Part shown: one piece after another, positions 51,622 through 61,800 of the stretch | How positions within the stretch are numbered: position 1 is the stretch's first letter | Layout: every line of letters begins with the position of its first letter | Source of the DNA: Allocatelliglobosispora scoriae | Lineage (GTDB): Bacteria; Actinomycetota; Actinomycetes; Mycobacteriales; Micromonosporaceae | NCBI RefSeq assembly: GCF_014204945.1 | Contig: NZ_JACHMN010000001.1 | Span: forward strand, 248,001-312,000 | Direction of reading: 5' to 3' | Length of the DNA stretch: 64,000 bases | Program-made: the position numbers and the translations under genes | The notes under the pieces: model-generated | What the model saw: the letters and a program-made list of their open reading frames with translations, nothing else | Databases searched by the model: none | What the model was told of the DNA's origin: nothing

Positions 51622-52206
51622 CTACCGGTCGGGGTGGGTGTCCGCCCCGTCGATGCCGGTGATGATCGCCTGGGTGACGCTGTCGATGGGTTCGGCACCG
51701 TCGACGGTGACGACCGTCGCACGCTCGGCGTAGTAGTCCAGCAGGGGTGCGGTGAGGTCGTCGAACACCTGCAGCCGGTGCTCGGCGACGGCGGCGGTGT
51801 CGTCGGTGCGGCCCGACTTCGCGCCCCGGCCGAGCAGCCGCCGCACCAGGTCGGGCCTGGGTACGCGCAGGTAGACGGCGATCCGGATGGCGAGTCCGAG
51901 CGGCTCGGCGACGGCGTGCGCGGCGCGGGCCTGGTCGACGGTGCGGGGGAAGCCGTCGAGGATGTAACCGCCGCGCCCGCCGGCCTCGGCGACGGGCCCG
52001 CGCAGCACGTCCATCACGATCTCGTCGGGGACGAGGTCGCCGCGGTTGAGATAGCCGGCGACGGTCTGCCCGATGCCGGTGTGGGCCGTGACGTGCTCGC
52101 GCAGCAGGTCCCCGCTGGAGATGTGCTCGATGCCGTAGTGGGCGGCGACCCGGGTGGCCTGGGTCCCCTTGCCACTGCCCGGGGCACCGATCATCAGCAG
52201 TCTCAT
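51622..52206 (-). CDS. Adenylate kinase-like NMP kinase
   Basis: 194 aa: P-loop GAPGSGKGTQA, SSGDLLREHV, DGFPRTVDQA and the LID arginine region RGAKSGRTDD. Short-LID form without zinc cysteines. The gene is far from ribosomal-protein genes, where the housekeeping adk usually sits, so this is probably a second copy. GGAG is 6 nt before the ATG. Confidence 0.85.
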   Translation of the reverse strand: MRLLMIGAPGSGKGTQATRVAAHYGIEHISSGDLLREHVTAHTGIGQTVAGYLNRGDLVPDEIVMDVLRGPVAEAGGRGGYILDGFPRTVDQARAAHAVAEPLGLAIRIAVYLRVPRPDLVRRLLGRGAKSGRTDDTAAVAEHRLQVFDDLTAPLLDYYAERATVVTVDGAEPIDSVTQAIITGIDGADTHPDR

Positions 52207-52236
52207 CGCGGGCTCCGTCGTTGTCGGGAAGATCGG

Positions 52237-52884
52237 TCAGCCGTCGAGGTAATGCAGGATCGCCAGCACCCGGCGGCTGTAGCCGGGCGTCTGGGGCAGT
52301 TCCAGCTTTTCCATGATCGAGTTTACGTGCTTCTCGACCGTACTCAGGGAGACATGCAGCCGGTCGGCGATCGCCCCGTTGACCATGCCCGCCGCCAGAT
52401 GGCGCAAAACCTGCGACTCGCGCTCGCTCAGCCGGAGCAGCCGGTCGGCGTGCGAGGTACGGGCGAGCAGCTGCCGGACCACCTCGGGGTCGAAGACGGC
52501 CTCCCCGGCACGGACGCGCTCGATCGAGCCGAGGAAGTCGCCCACCTCCGACACCCGGTCCTTGAGCAGGTACCCCAGGCCGCCACCGCCGACCCCGGCG
52601 AGCAGCGTGGCGGCGTAGGTCTTCTCGACATACTGCGACAGCACCAGCACGCCCGTACCCGGATGGCGCTCGCGGATCTCCAGCGCCGCCCGCAGCCCCT
52701 CGTCGGTGTGGGTGGGCGGCATCCGCACGTCGATGACGGCGAGGTCGGGCCGGTGCGCCTCGACCGCGGCGAGCAGCGCGGGCGCGTCGCCGACCGCGGC
52801 GACGACCTCGTGGCCGGCGTCCTCGAGCAGCCTGCTCAGACCCTCGCGCAGCAGCACCGAGTCGTCGGCGAGGATCAGTCGCAC
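52237..52884 (-). CDS. LuxR-family (NarL-type) response regulator
   Basis: 215 aa. Receiver domain with LADDSVLL, the phosphoacceptor Asp in AVIDVRMPP and the lysine in LLKDRVSE; C-terminal LuxR HTH (LSERESQVLRHLAAGMVNGA, LSTVEKHVNSIMEKL). GTG 52884 overlaps the kinase stop by 10 nt, so the pair is coupled. Confidence 0.92.
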   Translation of the reverse strand: MRLILADDSVLLREGLSRLLEDAGHEVVAAVGDAPALLAAVEAHRPDLAVIDVRMPPTHTDEGLRAALEIRERHPGTGVLVLSQYVEKTYAATLLAGVGGGGLGYLLKDRVSEVGDFLGSIERVRAGEAVFDPEVVRQLLARTSHADRLLRLSERESQVLRHLAAGMVNGAIADRLHVSLSTVEKHVNSIMEKLELPQTPGYSRRVLAILHYLDG

Positions 52885-54041
52885 GGTGCCGCCCGGGGCA
52901 GGGTCGCGGTGACGGTCGTCGGCCCGCCGACCGGGCTGTCGACCGTGAGGTCGCCGTCGAGGGCGCGGCACCGCCGTGCCAGGCCGGCCAGGCCGCTGCC
53001 GGACGGGTCAGCGCCGCCGCTGCCGTCGTCGGAGATCACCACGCGCACCGCCTGATCGTCGCAGGTGAGGATGACCAGGATGTCATGGGCGCCCGCGTGC
53101 TTGACGGCGTTGGTGATCGCCTCGCGGGCCACGAAGTAGAGCGCGGTCTCCACGGCGGAGACGGGCCGCTCGGTGAGCCCGTCGTGCACGGTCACCGGCA
53201 CCGGGGACCGCTCGGCGACCCCGGCGAGCGCCGCGCGCAGGCCGAGCTCGTCCAGCGCGGTCGGGTAGATCCGCCAGGCGACGCTGCGCAGCTCGTCGAG
53301 GAGGTGCCGCGACTCGGCGTAGGCCTGGTCCAGCAGCGCGGCCGTGGTCGTCGCATCGGTGGCGTGCCGGGCGCGTCCCAGCAGCACCGCGAGGGCGACA
53401 CCGCGCTGCTGCACCCCGTCGTGCAGGTCGCGCTCGATGCGCCGCCGCTCGTCGTCGACGGCCCGGACGATGCCGGACCGGGTGGCGGTCAGCTCGGCGA
53501 TGCGCCGCCGCATCGTCTCCCGCCCGTCGGGGTTGAGGAACCGGTCGGCGAGCCGCCGCTCGGCAGCCCCGACCGCGAGGAGCAGGAGCACCGCCACCGC
53601 GGCGAGCAGCGCCGCGAGGGCCAGTCCGAGGGCCCAGCTGCTGGTGGCGAGCTTGACCCCGGGCAGCTCCACCGGCACGGGGGAGGAGCGGCCCGAGATC
53701 ACTTCCCACAGCGCGCCGCCGAGGAAGAGGGCGCTGAGGAACGCGACGGGTGCGCTCGCGGCCGCGGCGGCGATGCCGAGGGCGGCGCGGACGGCGAGGT
53801 AGCCCGGCCCGCCGGTGCGGGTCGTGCCGTGGTCGAACCAGGCCGCGAGCCGGGCCCGTTCCAGCGCGATCAGCCGCGCGACGGCCCGGTCGACGCTGGT
53901 CCGGGCCGCCCCGATGAGCCGCAGCGGCGTGCCGACGGTGACGAGGGCGAGCTCCACCACGGCGAGCGGCATGCCGAGAAGCACGCCGACGAGGGTACGG
54001 ATCGTGCGTCCACCGGGCACGGGAACGAAGTCTAGGGGCAT
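52875..54041 (-). CDS. NarL-type sensor histidine kinase
   Basis: 388 aa. Two or three hydrophobic segments in the first 160 residues, then the HisKA_3 motif DERRRIERDLHDGVQQR (His 207) and HATPase (AITNAVKHAGA; SGSGLAGLARRC). No extracellular sensor domain of size, so it probably senses the membrane or through a partner. Convergent-free operon with its response regulator downstream. Confidence 0.92.
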   Translation of the reverse strand: MPLDFVPVPGGRTIRTLVGVLLGMPLAVVELALVTVGTPLRLIGAARTSVDRAVARLIALERARLAAWFDHGTTRTGGPGYLAVRAALGIAAAAASAPVAFLSALFLGGALWEVISGRSSPVPVELPGVKLATSSWALGLALAALLAAVAVLLLLAVGAAERRLADRFLNPDGRETMRRRIAELTATRSGIVRAVDDERRRIERDLHDGVQQRGVALAVLLGRARHATDATTTAALLDQAYAESRHLLDELRSVAWRIYPTALDELGLRAALAGVAERSPVPVTVHDGLTERPVSAVETALYFVAREAITNAVKHAGAHDILVILTCDDQAVRVVISDDGSGGADPSGSGLAGLARRCRALDGDLTVDSPVGGPTTVTATLPRAAPCD

Positions 54042-54068
54042 ACACCGGTCCCGTGATCAGTTCGAGCG

Positions 54069-54102
54069 TTGACAGTTAGAGTTCGAACAGTTAGAGTTCT
54101 AA
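54069..54102 (+). promoter_or_regulatory. MarR-MATE promoter with overlapping operator
   Basis: TTGACA (54069-54074), 17 nt, TAGAGT (54092-54097), 7 nt, ATG 54105: a near-consensus leaderless promoter. The palindrome TTAGAGTTCTAA (54091-54102) covers the -10 and transcription start, and a related half-site TTAGAGTTCGAA lies 15 nt upstream, as expected for MarR autorepression. Confidence 0.65.
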
Positions 54103-54104
54103 TT

Positions 54105-54542
54105 ATGGACGCACCGGAACTCACAGGCACTCTCGGACTGGTCCGCTGGATCGGATGGGCGCAGCGAAAGGCGGGCGAGGACTGGATCCGAGCCCGTGAG
54201 CTCACCCATGAGCAGGCCTTCGTGCTCGGCTACCTGGTCCAGAACCCCGGTGCCATCCAGCGCGACATCGCCGAGGTGAGCCGCACGAGCGCGGCGAGCG
54301 TCTCGAGCCTGCTGCAAGGGCTGGAGCGCCGCGGCCTCGTCGAGCGCCGCACGGAGAGCGGCAACGAGCGCAGCAAGCGCGTCTACGCGACGCCGGTCGG
54401 AGTCGAGCTCATCGCCGGGTTCGACACCGCGATGGCCGCCGCCGACGACACGATCCTCGCCCCGCTGGACCAGGCCGAGCGGGCCGCCCTGCACGCCCTG
54501 CTCACGAAGATCACCGCGGAACTGCCGCAGCCGACCCGCTAA
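54105..54542 (+). CDS. MarR-family regulator
   Basis: 145 aa winged helix: IQRDIAEVSRTSAASVSSLLQGLERRGLV followed by the wing RRTESGNERSKRVYATP. Co-directional with a MATE pump 93 nt downstream, its likely target. The start is fixed by the promoter 7 nt upstream. Confidence 0.9.
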   Translation: MDAPELTGTLGLVRWIGWAQRKAGEDWIRARELTHEQAFVLGYLVQNPGAIQRDIAEVSRTSAASVSSLLQGLERRGLVERRTESGNERSKRVYATPVGVELIAGFDTAMAAADDTILAPLDQAERAALHALLTKITAELPQPTR

Positions 54543-54635
54543 CGACCGCAGCCGCGCGGCAGGGCCGCGCACCACCACCTCACCGTGCCGGCGCCCGCCG
54601 GCGCGCGATCCACCCTGCCCGGAAAAGGAGCAGTC

Positions 54636-56081
54636 ATGACAACCACCGCGAACCTCGAAACCCCGGCGCAGGCCGCCGTCGGCACCAACCGCTGGTACCT
54701 CTCGGCCGCGCCGATCGTCCGCGCCCTCATCCACCTCTGCGTGCCGATGGCCGCCGCGATGATCGTCGGCGCCGTCTACAACCTCATCAACGCCGGCTTC
54801 ATCGGCTCGCTGCACGACACCTCGCTGCTCGCCGCGATCACCTTCGGCGCGCCGGTGCTGGGCCTGGTCATGGCGATCGGCAACGTGTTCGGCGTCGGCG
54901 GCGGGGCCCTGGTCTCGCGCCTGCTCGGCGCCGCGGAGCACGAACCCGCCAAGGCCGGCGAGATCAGGCGGGTGTCGTCCTTCGCCGTCTGGGGCTCCGT
55001 GATCGTCGGCGCCGTGCTCGGCGGCATCGGGCTGCTCGCGCTGCACCCGCTCGTGTCGGCCCTCGGCGCGGACACCGCCGCCGCACCTGCGACGCGAGCC
55101 TTCGTCGCCGTCATGCTCGCCTTCGTCCCCGTCCTCGCCGCTGCGGTCTGCCTCGAACAACTCGTCCGGGCGGAGGGCGCCGCACGGCAGGTGATGATCG
55201 GGCTGATCGCCTCCGCCGTCGCCAACGTCGTCTTCGACGTCCTGTTCATCCTGGTGCTGCACTGGGGCGTCGCCGGTGCGGCGCTCGGCATGGGACTGGC
55301 GAACCTCGTGGTCGTCGGCTACTTCGCCGTCTGGCTGGCCCGCCACAGCGAGCACATGAGCCTCGCACCGCGCTGGTTCACGCTCGCGCCGGCCGTGCTG
55401 AAGCCCGTCCTCGGCGTGGGCGTCGGCACCCTGCTCCAGTCCGCCTTCCTCATCGTCACCTCGCTGGTGCTCAACAACCTGGCAGCCGCCTACGGCGACG
55501 ACCCGCTCGCGGCGATGGGCGTCGCGGTCCGCATCGCGCAGGTGCCGGAGTTCCTGGTCATGGGCGTGACGTTCGGAGTGCTGCCGCTGCTCGCCTACTC
55601 CTACGGCAAGGGCGACCGCGCCCGCCTCACCTCGGCCCTGCGCGCCTCCGCCATCACGGTCGGCGGCATCGCCCTGGTCTTCTCGACGGCCGTGTTCATC
55701 CTCCGCGAGCAGGTGTTCTCCGCATTCGTGGCGGACCACTCGGTCCTGGCGATCGGTGTCACGATCCTCACCGCGCAGCTCGTGGCGATGATCGCGAACG
55801 GGTTCACCGGCCTGCTCACCTCGCTGTTCCAGGCCACCGGGCGGGTGCTCGCGGCGACCGTGATGTCGGTGACGCAGGGCGTCCTGTTCATCCCGATCGT
55901 GATCCTCGGCAACCTCTGGTTCGGGCTGGCCGGCATCATCTGGGCGCTGACCGTCACCGAGGGCATCGTGCTGCTCGCCGGGGTCGTGATGTGGCTCGCG
56001 TCCCGCCGCGCGATCGACCGCGGCCTCGCCGAGGGCAGCCCCGAGCGCGCCGAAGAGGCGCTCGAGCACGCCGAGGGCTGA
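54636..56081 (+). CDS. MATE-family multidrug efflux pump
   Basis: 481 aa with twelve predicted TM helices; typical MATE sequence LCVPMAAAMIVGAVYNLI, FGVGGGALVSRLLGA and QATGRVLAATVMS. Exports cationic or organic compounds with H+ or Na+. ATG 54636 follows AAAAGGAG at 5 nt. Second gene after MarR. Confidence 0.92.
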   Translation: MTTTANLETPAQAAVGTNRWYLSAAPIVRALIHLCVPMAAAMIVGAVYNLINAGFIGSLHDTSLLAAITFGAPVLGLVMAIGNVFGVGGGALVSRLLGAAEHEPAKAGEIRRVSSFAVWGSVIVGAVLGGIGLLALHPLVSALGADTAAAPATRAFVAVMLAFVPVLAAAVCLEQLVRAEGAARQVMIGLIASAVANVVFDVLFILVLHWGVAGAALGMGLANLVVVGYFAVWLARHSEHMSLAPRWFTLAPAVLKPVLGVGVGTLLQSAFLIVTSLVLNNLAAAYGDDPLAAMGVAVRIAQVPEFLVMGVTFGVLPLLAYSYGKGDRARLTSALRASAITVGGIALVFSTAVFILREQVFSAFVADHSVLAIGVTILTAQLVAMIANGFTGLLTSLFQATGRVLAATVMSVTQGVLFIPIVILGNLWFGLAGIIWALTVTEGIVLLAGVVMWLASRRAIDRGLAEGSPERAEEALEHAEG

Positions 56082-56099
56082 TCCTCTGCCCACGACCGG

Positions 56100-56894
56100 C
56101 TACGCGTCGCGCCGGCGCAGCGCGGCGTAGCCGACGCCCATCGCGAGCGCGGCCCAGCCCACCAGCCAGCCCAGGCCCTCGGCGGCGGGGTAGGGCATCG
56201 GGCCGCCGGTCAGGGCGTCGTCGCTGCCCATGAAGGCCAGCCCGGCGAAGAGCGGCAGGCGCATCGCCACCGCCAGCGCCGCCTCGCTCCCGGTCATCAC
56301 CAGCATCATCGGGAATCCGACCAGCGCCAGGAACACCACCGTCAGCGTCCCCGCCGCACTGCGCAGCGCCGTGCCGGCCCCGAGGGCGAACAGGCCGACG
56401 AGGGCGAGGAAGGCCCCGACCCGGGCGAGGTCGACCGCGGTCCGCCCGGGCGGCAGCGTCGCATAGCCGCCGAACAGCTCCGTCGAGAGCACCGCGTAGG
56501 TCGCTCCCGCCGCCACCGCACCCGACACGATCCCGGCGACGAAGATCACCGGTACGATGACGAGCGCCTTCGCCGCGAGCAGCCGCCCCCGGACCGGCGT
56601 GGCCTGCAGGGTGGTGCGGATGCCGCCGCCGGCGTACTCGGCGGTGATGGCGAGCATCGCCAGGGTGATCAGCGTGAACTGGACGAAGACCGCCGCGGAG
56701 ATTACCGGCTGGGTGGCGGCGAACGGGGTGCCCGGGCCGGCGGCGTTGAGCATGTCGGTCGCCCTGGCGCCGCCGAGGGTGAACGCGCTGAGCACCATCA
56801 GCGCGACCGTGCCCGCAAGGCACCACCAGGTCGACCGGACCGACCACAGCTTGGTCCACTCCGAACCCATGACCTGCCGCACTTCGCGCATCAT
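56100..56894 (-). CDS. ABC-2-type transporter permease
   Basis: 264 aa with six hydrophobic segments; N-terminus VRQVMGSEWTKLWSVRST and QFTLITLAMLAITAEYAGGG are typical for actinobacterial ABC-2 permeases. ATG overlaps the ATPase stop by 4 nt (ATGA). Convergent with the MATE gene (18 nt). Confidence 0.9.
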   Translation of the reverse strand: MMREVRQVMGSEWTKLWSVRSTWWCLAGTVALMVLSAFTLGGARATDMLNAAGPGTPFAATQPVISAAVFVQFTLITLAMLAITAEYAGGGIRTTLQATPVRGRLLAAKALVIVPVIFVAGIVSGAVAAGATYAVLSTELFGGYATLPPGRTAVDLARVGAFLALVGLFALGAGTALRSAAGTLTVVFLALVGFPMMLVMTGSEAALAVAMRLPLFAGLAFMGSDDALTGGPMPYPAAEGLGWLVGWAALAMGVGYAALRRRDA

Positions 56895-57811
56895 GCCTCT
56901 GCTCCCGTCGTCTGCGCGCCGAACTCGACGCTGTCCGCCGTCAACCGCTGGTAGGCCTGCTCCAGCGACGCGCTGCGGACGCTGAGCTCGTGCAACCGGA
57001 TGCCCGCGTCGAAGGCGGCGTCGCCGACCCGGTCCAGGGCCGCTCCCGTCACCTCCAGCTCGTTCTCGGCGACCCGCCGGACCGCCATCCCCGCCGCACG
57101 CAGCCGCCCGGCGAGGTCACCGGCGTACGGGCTGCGCACCACCACGCTCGCCAGGGTGCCGCCGTCGATCACGTCCGCCAGCGGCGCGTCCGCGAGCAGG
57201 CGCCCCTTGCCGATGACGACGAGGTGGTCGGCGGTGAGCTGCATCTCGCTCATCAGGTGGCTGGAGACGAAGACGGTGCGGCCCTGCGCCGCGAGCTCGC
57301 GCATCAGGTGCCGGACCCAGCGCACACCGTCGGGGTCGAGCCCGTTGACCGGCTCGTCGAAGATCAGCACCGCGGGGTTGCCGAGCAGTGCGCCGGCGAT
57401 GCCCAGCCGCTGGCTCATGCCCAGCGACAGGGTCCCGGCCCGCTTGCGTGCCGCACCGCCCAGGCCGACGGTCTCCAGCACCTGGCCCACCCGGCGGGCC
57501 CCGATGCCGTTGCTGCGCGCCAGGGCCAGCAGGTGCGCCTCCCCGCTGCGCCCGGGGTGCACGGCGCGGGCGTCGAGGAGCGCCCCGACCGTACACAGCG
57601 GATTCTTGATCTGGTGGTAAGGGCGACCGCCGATGAGCGCGACGCCCGCGGTCGGGCGGTCGAGGCCGAGGATCATGCGCATCGTGGTCGACTTGCCCGC
57701 GCCGTTGGGTCCGAGGAAACCGGTCACCGTGCCCGGCCGGAGTGCCAGGGACAGGCCGTCGACGGCGAGGCGCTCGCCGTAGCGCTTCGTCAAGCCTTGC
57801 AGACTGATCAT
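56891..57811 (-). CDS. ABC transporter ATP-binding protein
   Basis: 306 aa: Walker A GPNGAGKST, signature LSLGMSQRLGIAGALLG, Walker B VLIFDEP, and switch His in VFVSSHL. DrrA/ABC-2 exporter type with a C-terminal extension. Forms an export system with the downstream permease; substrate unknown. Confidence 0.92.
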   Translation of the reverse strand: MISLQGLTKRYGERLAVDGLSLALRPGTVTGFLGPNGAGKSTTMRMILGLDRPTAGVALIGGRPYHQIKNPLCTVGALLDARAVHPGRSGEAHLLALARSNGIGARRVGQVLETVGLGGAARKRAGTLSLGMSQRLGIAGALLGNPAVLIFDEPVNGLDPDGVRWVRHLMRELAAQGRTVFVSSHLMSEMQLTADHLVVIGKGRLLADAPLADVIDGGTLASVVVRSPYAGDLAGRLRAAGMAVRRVAENELEVTGAALDRVGDAAFDAGIRLHELSVRSASLEQAYQRLTADSVEFGAQTTGAEA

Positions 57812-58004
57812 GCCTCGACGCTAGGCAGTGGCGGTGCTGCGGACCATGGGGCCAATCCGGCGGATCCGATGGCGGAAAACCGTAACCGGCGAACGTCCCG
57901 GCACCGAGATCCGCCGCACGGCCGACCGGTTGCGTGTGTAACCTGCGATTGTGCCGCGCCGCATCGGGTATGAGCGAGCACATGGGTATCGAGGGGGAGT
58001 CGGA

Positions 58005-58334
58005 GTGGGGCTGACGATCGACGTGTCGCAGGCCGATCCCGGCCCGGTCCGGGTGGCGATAGCGGGGGACGTCGACCTCGCCACCGTGCCGGAGCTGTCG
58101 GCGGCGCTCACCGCGGCGGTGAGCGGGCGCCCGCAGGCGATCGTCGTCGACCTCGGCGGTGTCACGTTCCTGGACTCCAGCGGGATCGCCGCCCTGATCA
58201 CCGGCTACCAGCTCGCCGAGGAGCACGGTGTCGGCTTCGCCGTCACCAACCCCCGTGAACGCATCCGGTGGGTGCTCGACCTCGCCGGCGTCTGGCCCTA
58301 CCTCTCCGGTGAGGAGATCGAGGCGGGCACCTGA
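58005..58334 (+). CDS. STAS-domain anti-sigma factor antagonist
   Basis: 109 aa. The phosphorylatable serine lies in LGGVTFLDSSGIAALI, the RsbV/SpoIIAA signature. GTG 58005 has GGGGGAG 5 nt upstream. Part of a partner-switch set with the RsbW-like kinase and the PP2C protein that follow. Confidence 0.88.
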   Translation: MGLTIDVSQADPGPVRVAIAGDVDLATVPELSAALTAAVSGRPQAIVVDLGGVTFLDSSGIAALITGYQLAEEHGVGFAVTNPRERIRWVLDLAGVWPYLSGEEIEAGT

Positions 58335-58429
58335 CCACCACGAGACCAGACGGCTGGCGGTGTTTCGCGGCGGCGACGCCGGGGTAGGCATGATCCGAGC
58401 CCGGATCGGGCAGAAAAGCAGGTACCAAA

Positions 58430-58813
58430 ATGGCTGAGCCGAACGCGGTGTACCTGGAGTTCACGCTGAACGGGCTGGCCTTGGTCCGCGGGCTGGTACG
58501 GGACGCGGCAGCGGAGGCCGGTTGCGGCAGCCGCAGCGACGACCTGGTCCTGGCCGTGAGCGAGCTCGCCACCAACGCCATCCGCCACGGTGGCGGGCGC
58601 GGTCGGCTCACCGTCGAGCGCACCGCCGACGGCCTCGTGGTCGAGGTGCAGGACTGGGGACCCGGCCTGCACCGCGACCTGGCCCGGGACCGCCCGCAAC
58701 CGACCACGCAGGGCGGGCGCGGGCTGTGGATCACCCGGAAGCTGTTCCCGGATCTCGCCATGATCAACCGATCGGACGGCCTCACCGCACGGCTCTTCCT
58801 GCGTCCCGCGTGA
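58430..58813 (+). CDS. RsbW-like ATPase (anti-sigma factor / serine kinase family)
   Basis: 127 aa GHKL ATPase: DDLVLAVSELATNAIRHGGG (N box), VQDWGPGL and GGRGLWITRKLF (G boxes). Family members phosphorylate STAS antagonists or bind sigma factors. No sigma gene is adjacent. It ends 19 nt from the convergent hybrid kinase stop. Confidence 0.88.
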   Translation: MAEPNAVYLEFTLNGLALVRGLVRDAAAEAGCGSRSDDLVLAVSELATNAIRHGGGRGRLTVERTADGLVVEVQDWGPGLHRDLARDRPQPTTQGGRGLWITRKLFPDLAMINRSDGLTARLFLRPA

Positions 58814-58832
58814 CCCGGGCGCGGCCGAGGCG

Positions 58833-61800
58833 TCAGGCCGACCGACGTACGGCGAGCAGGGCGATGTCGTCGTCGGCGTCGGTGCCACCAGCGTCGAGCA
58901 GCGCGTCCACGGCCGTACCCAGGTCGGTCAGGTCGAGCTCCGCGACCCGGCGCAACAGCTTGTCGAGCGAGTCGCGGGGCTGCTCGGTCCGGCGCTCGAC
59001 CAGGCCGTCGGTGTAGAGCAGCAGCATCGAACCGGGCGCCAGGACGACGTCGGTGTCGCGATAGCGGGTGCCGGACCGCACCCCCAGGGGCAGCGAGGCG
59101 GGTACGGCCACCTCGCCCACGCCGTCCGGGGAGCGGACGATGGGCAGCGGGTGCCCGGCGTTGACCATCGTGGTGTGCCCGGTCGCCGGATCGATGAACG
59201 CGATGACCATGGTGGCGAGCCTCGTGGCCCCGGCGGCCGGCAGCAGGCGGTTGACCGTCGAGCACAGCTCGGCCGGGCCGGCGCTGTCGGCCGCCAGAGC
59301 CCGCAGCAGCAGCCGGATCTGGTTCATGGCGATCGCCGCGGTGAGGTCGTGTCCGATGACATCGCCGACCGTGACCATCAGCCTGCCGTCGGGGAGCATC
59401 AGCGCGTCGTACCAGTCGCCGCCGACATCGACCGCGGCGACCGCGGGCCGGTAGCGCGCGACGATCTCGGCCGAGGCGAGCCGGGGGAGCGAGGTGGGCA
59501 GGAGGCTGCGCTGCAGGGCGTGGGAGATACCCCGCTCGCGGCGGTAGTCGAGCAGGTTCTCGATGCGCCGGCTCGCGACCAGGGCGAGCTGCTCGACGAG
59601 GCGGAGGTCCTCCTCGCCCAGCTCCGCTCCCGGCCGCGGATCCAGGTCGATGGAGCCGAGCGCCGACCCGTCGTCGGCGGTGAGCGGGATCCGCACGGAC
59701 CCGGCGCCCGGCTCCCCGGGCTCCGGCCAGGTGGTGGCGGGCCGGACCAGCGTCACCGAGCAGGCCCCCGCGCTGGTCCTGTCGCGCACGAACTCCCGCG
59801 CCGCGGCGGCGATGTCGTCCAGGGTGTCCGCGGAGATGATCTGGATCGCGACGCCCGCGAGCGCCTCCAGCTGGGCGGCGTGGCGCAGCGCCCGCGCGCC
59901 CACCTCGCGCCGCACACCCGCCAGGTGCAGGTTCGACCGGACCCGGCTGACCAGCTCCCGGGCGGTGAACGGCTTGACGAGGTAGTCGTCCGCACCGGCC
60001 CGCAGGCCCTCCAGCGTCGCCTCCTCGCCCGCTCGCGCCGAGAGCAGCAGCACCGGCACCCCGGCCGTCGCCGGATCCGCGCGGACCGCCGCGAGCAGGT
60101 CCAGGCCGCTGGCGCCGGGCAGCATCACGTCGCTGAGGATGAGGTCCGGCAGCGCCCCGGCGAGTGCGTCGAGGGCCGGTTCGGCGGCGGCGAAGGCGAC
60201 GACATCCCAGGCGGGGCGCAGCAGATTGGTCAGATAGTCGCGCATGTCGGTGCTGTCGTCCACGACCCAGATCGTCGCCTCGCCGCCCTCGGCCCGCACC
60301 GCCGAGGCGGCCAGCGGATGCGGGTCCGGCCGGTGGGCGCCGTGCTCGCCGAGGTCCTCGACGACGTCGGCGGGCGACGCGGACAGGGCGCGCGGCGCCA
60401 CCACCTGCCCCGTCGCCACCTGCGCCGGGTCCAGGTGCCCGGTGCCGAACGGGACCGTCACCACGAACGTCGATCCGACGCCGGGCGTACTCCGCGCGGT
60501 GACGCGGCCGCCGTGCCGGTCGACGAGCTCGCGGACGAGCGCCAGCCCCAACCCGCTGCCGGCCCGGGTCGTCGCGGGGCCGGTCTCGGCCCGCCGGAAC
60601 CGATCGAACACGAACGGCAGGTCAGCGGCGGCGATGCCGATGCCGGTATCGGCGACCTCCAGCCGGGCGGCGTCCCCGGCCCGGGTGAGCCGCACCGTGA
60701 CCGTGCCCCGGTCGGTGAACTTCACCGCGTTCGCGCACAGGTTCGTGACGATCTGCTCCCACATCTCCCGGTCGACGTGGACGGCTTCGCCGAGCGGCTC
60801 GCAGTCGATGACGAGGTCGAGCCCCGCCGACTCCGCTGCACCGCGGAAGATGCTGGTCAGGTCGGCGGTGAGCGCCGACAGGTTCGTGGGCTGGTAGGTC
60901 GCGGCGACCCGGCCGGCCTCCAGCCGGGAGATGTCGAGCAGGCTGTTGACGAGCGTGAGGACCCGGCGGCCGTTGCGCTGCGCCATCGTCATCGACGCGC
61001 GCAGGTCGGCGGGGAGCCGGTCGTCGTCGGCGGCGGCGGCGAGCGGTCCCAGCAGCAGGGTCAGCGGGGTACGGAACTCGTGGCTGATGTTGCTCAGGAA
61101 CGCCGTCTTCGCCTGGTCCAGCTCCTCCAGCGCCCGAGCACGCCGGGCGGCTGCCTCGAACCCCTCCGCCACCGCGAGCGCCGCGCCGATCACCGCCGCC
61201 ACCTGCGCGACGAAGTCGCCGTAGGGGAGGTCGAACGGGATCCGCGGGTTCACGTCCATGACGAGCACGGCGGCCGGTCCGGGGGAGCCGAGGCGGGCGA
61301 CCGGAGCGGCGACCACCACGGGCCGGCCCAGCTGATAGGGCGCCGACGGCACGGCGGCGTTCTCCACGACGACCCGCCCGGCTGCCGTTGCGGCCGCCAC
61401 CAGCCGGTCGACCTCCGCCGGGCCGACGCCGCCGCGTGCCGGGTCGCCGCCGCCCCAGGAGAGGGTCTGCGGCGGTGTGCCGTCGAGGATCCGCAGGTGT
61501 CCGGAGAGGACATCGTCGCGGTGGCGGCCCAGGACCGCGACGGCGGTGTCGAACACCTCCCCGGCGCTGGGCAGCGCGGCGAGCGACGAGGCCAGGTCGC
61601 GCAGCAGCACCGAGCGCCGCTCGGCGATCACCTGCGCGGTGGTCTCCAGCGCCACGCAGAAGACGCCCTCGATCGGGTCGATGCCGACCGGGCTGAACGT
61701 GTAGACGAAGTAGCACTCCTCGGCGAACCCGGCCCGGTCCAGGAAGAGCCGCTGGTCCTGCTCCCAGGTCGCCGCGCCGGTCGTCAGCACACCGTGCAGC

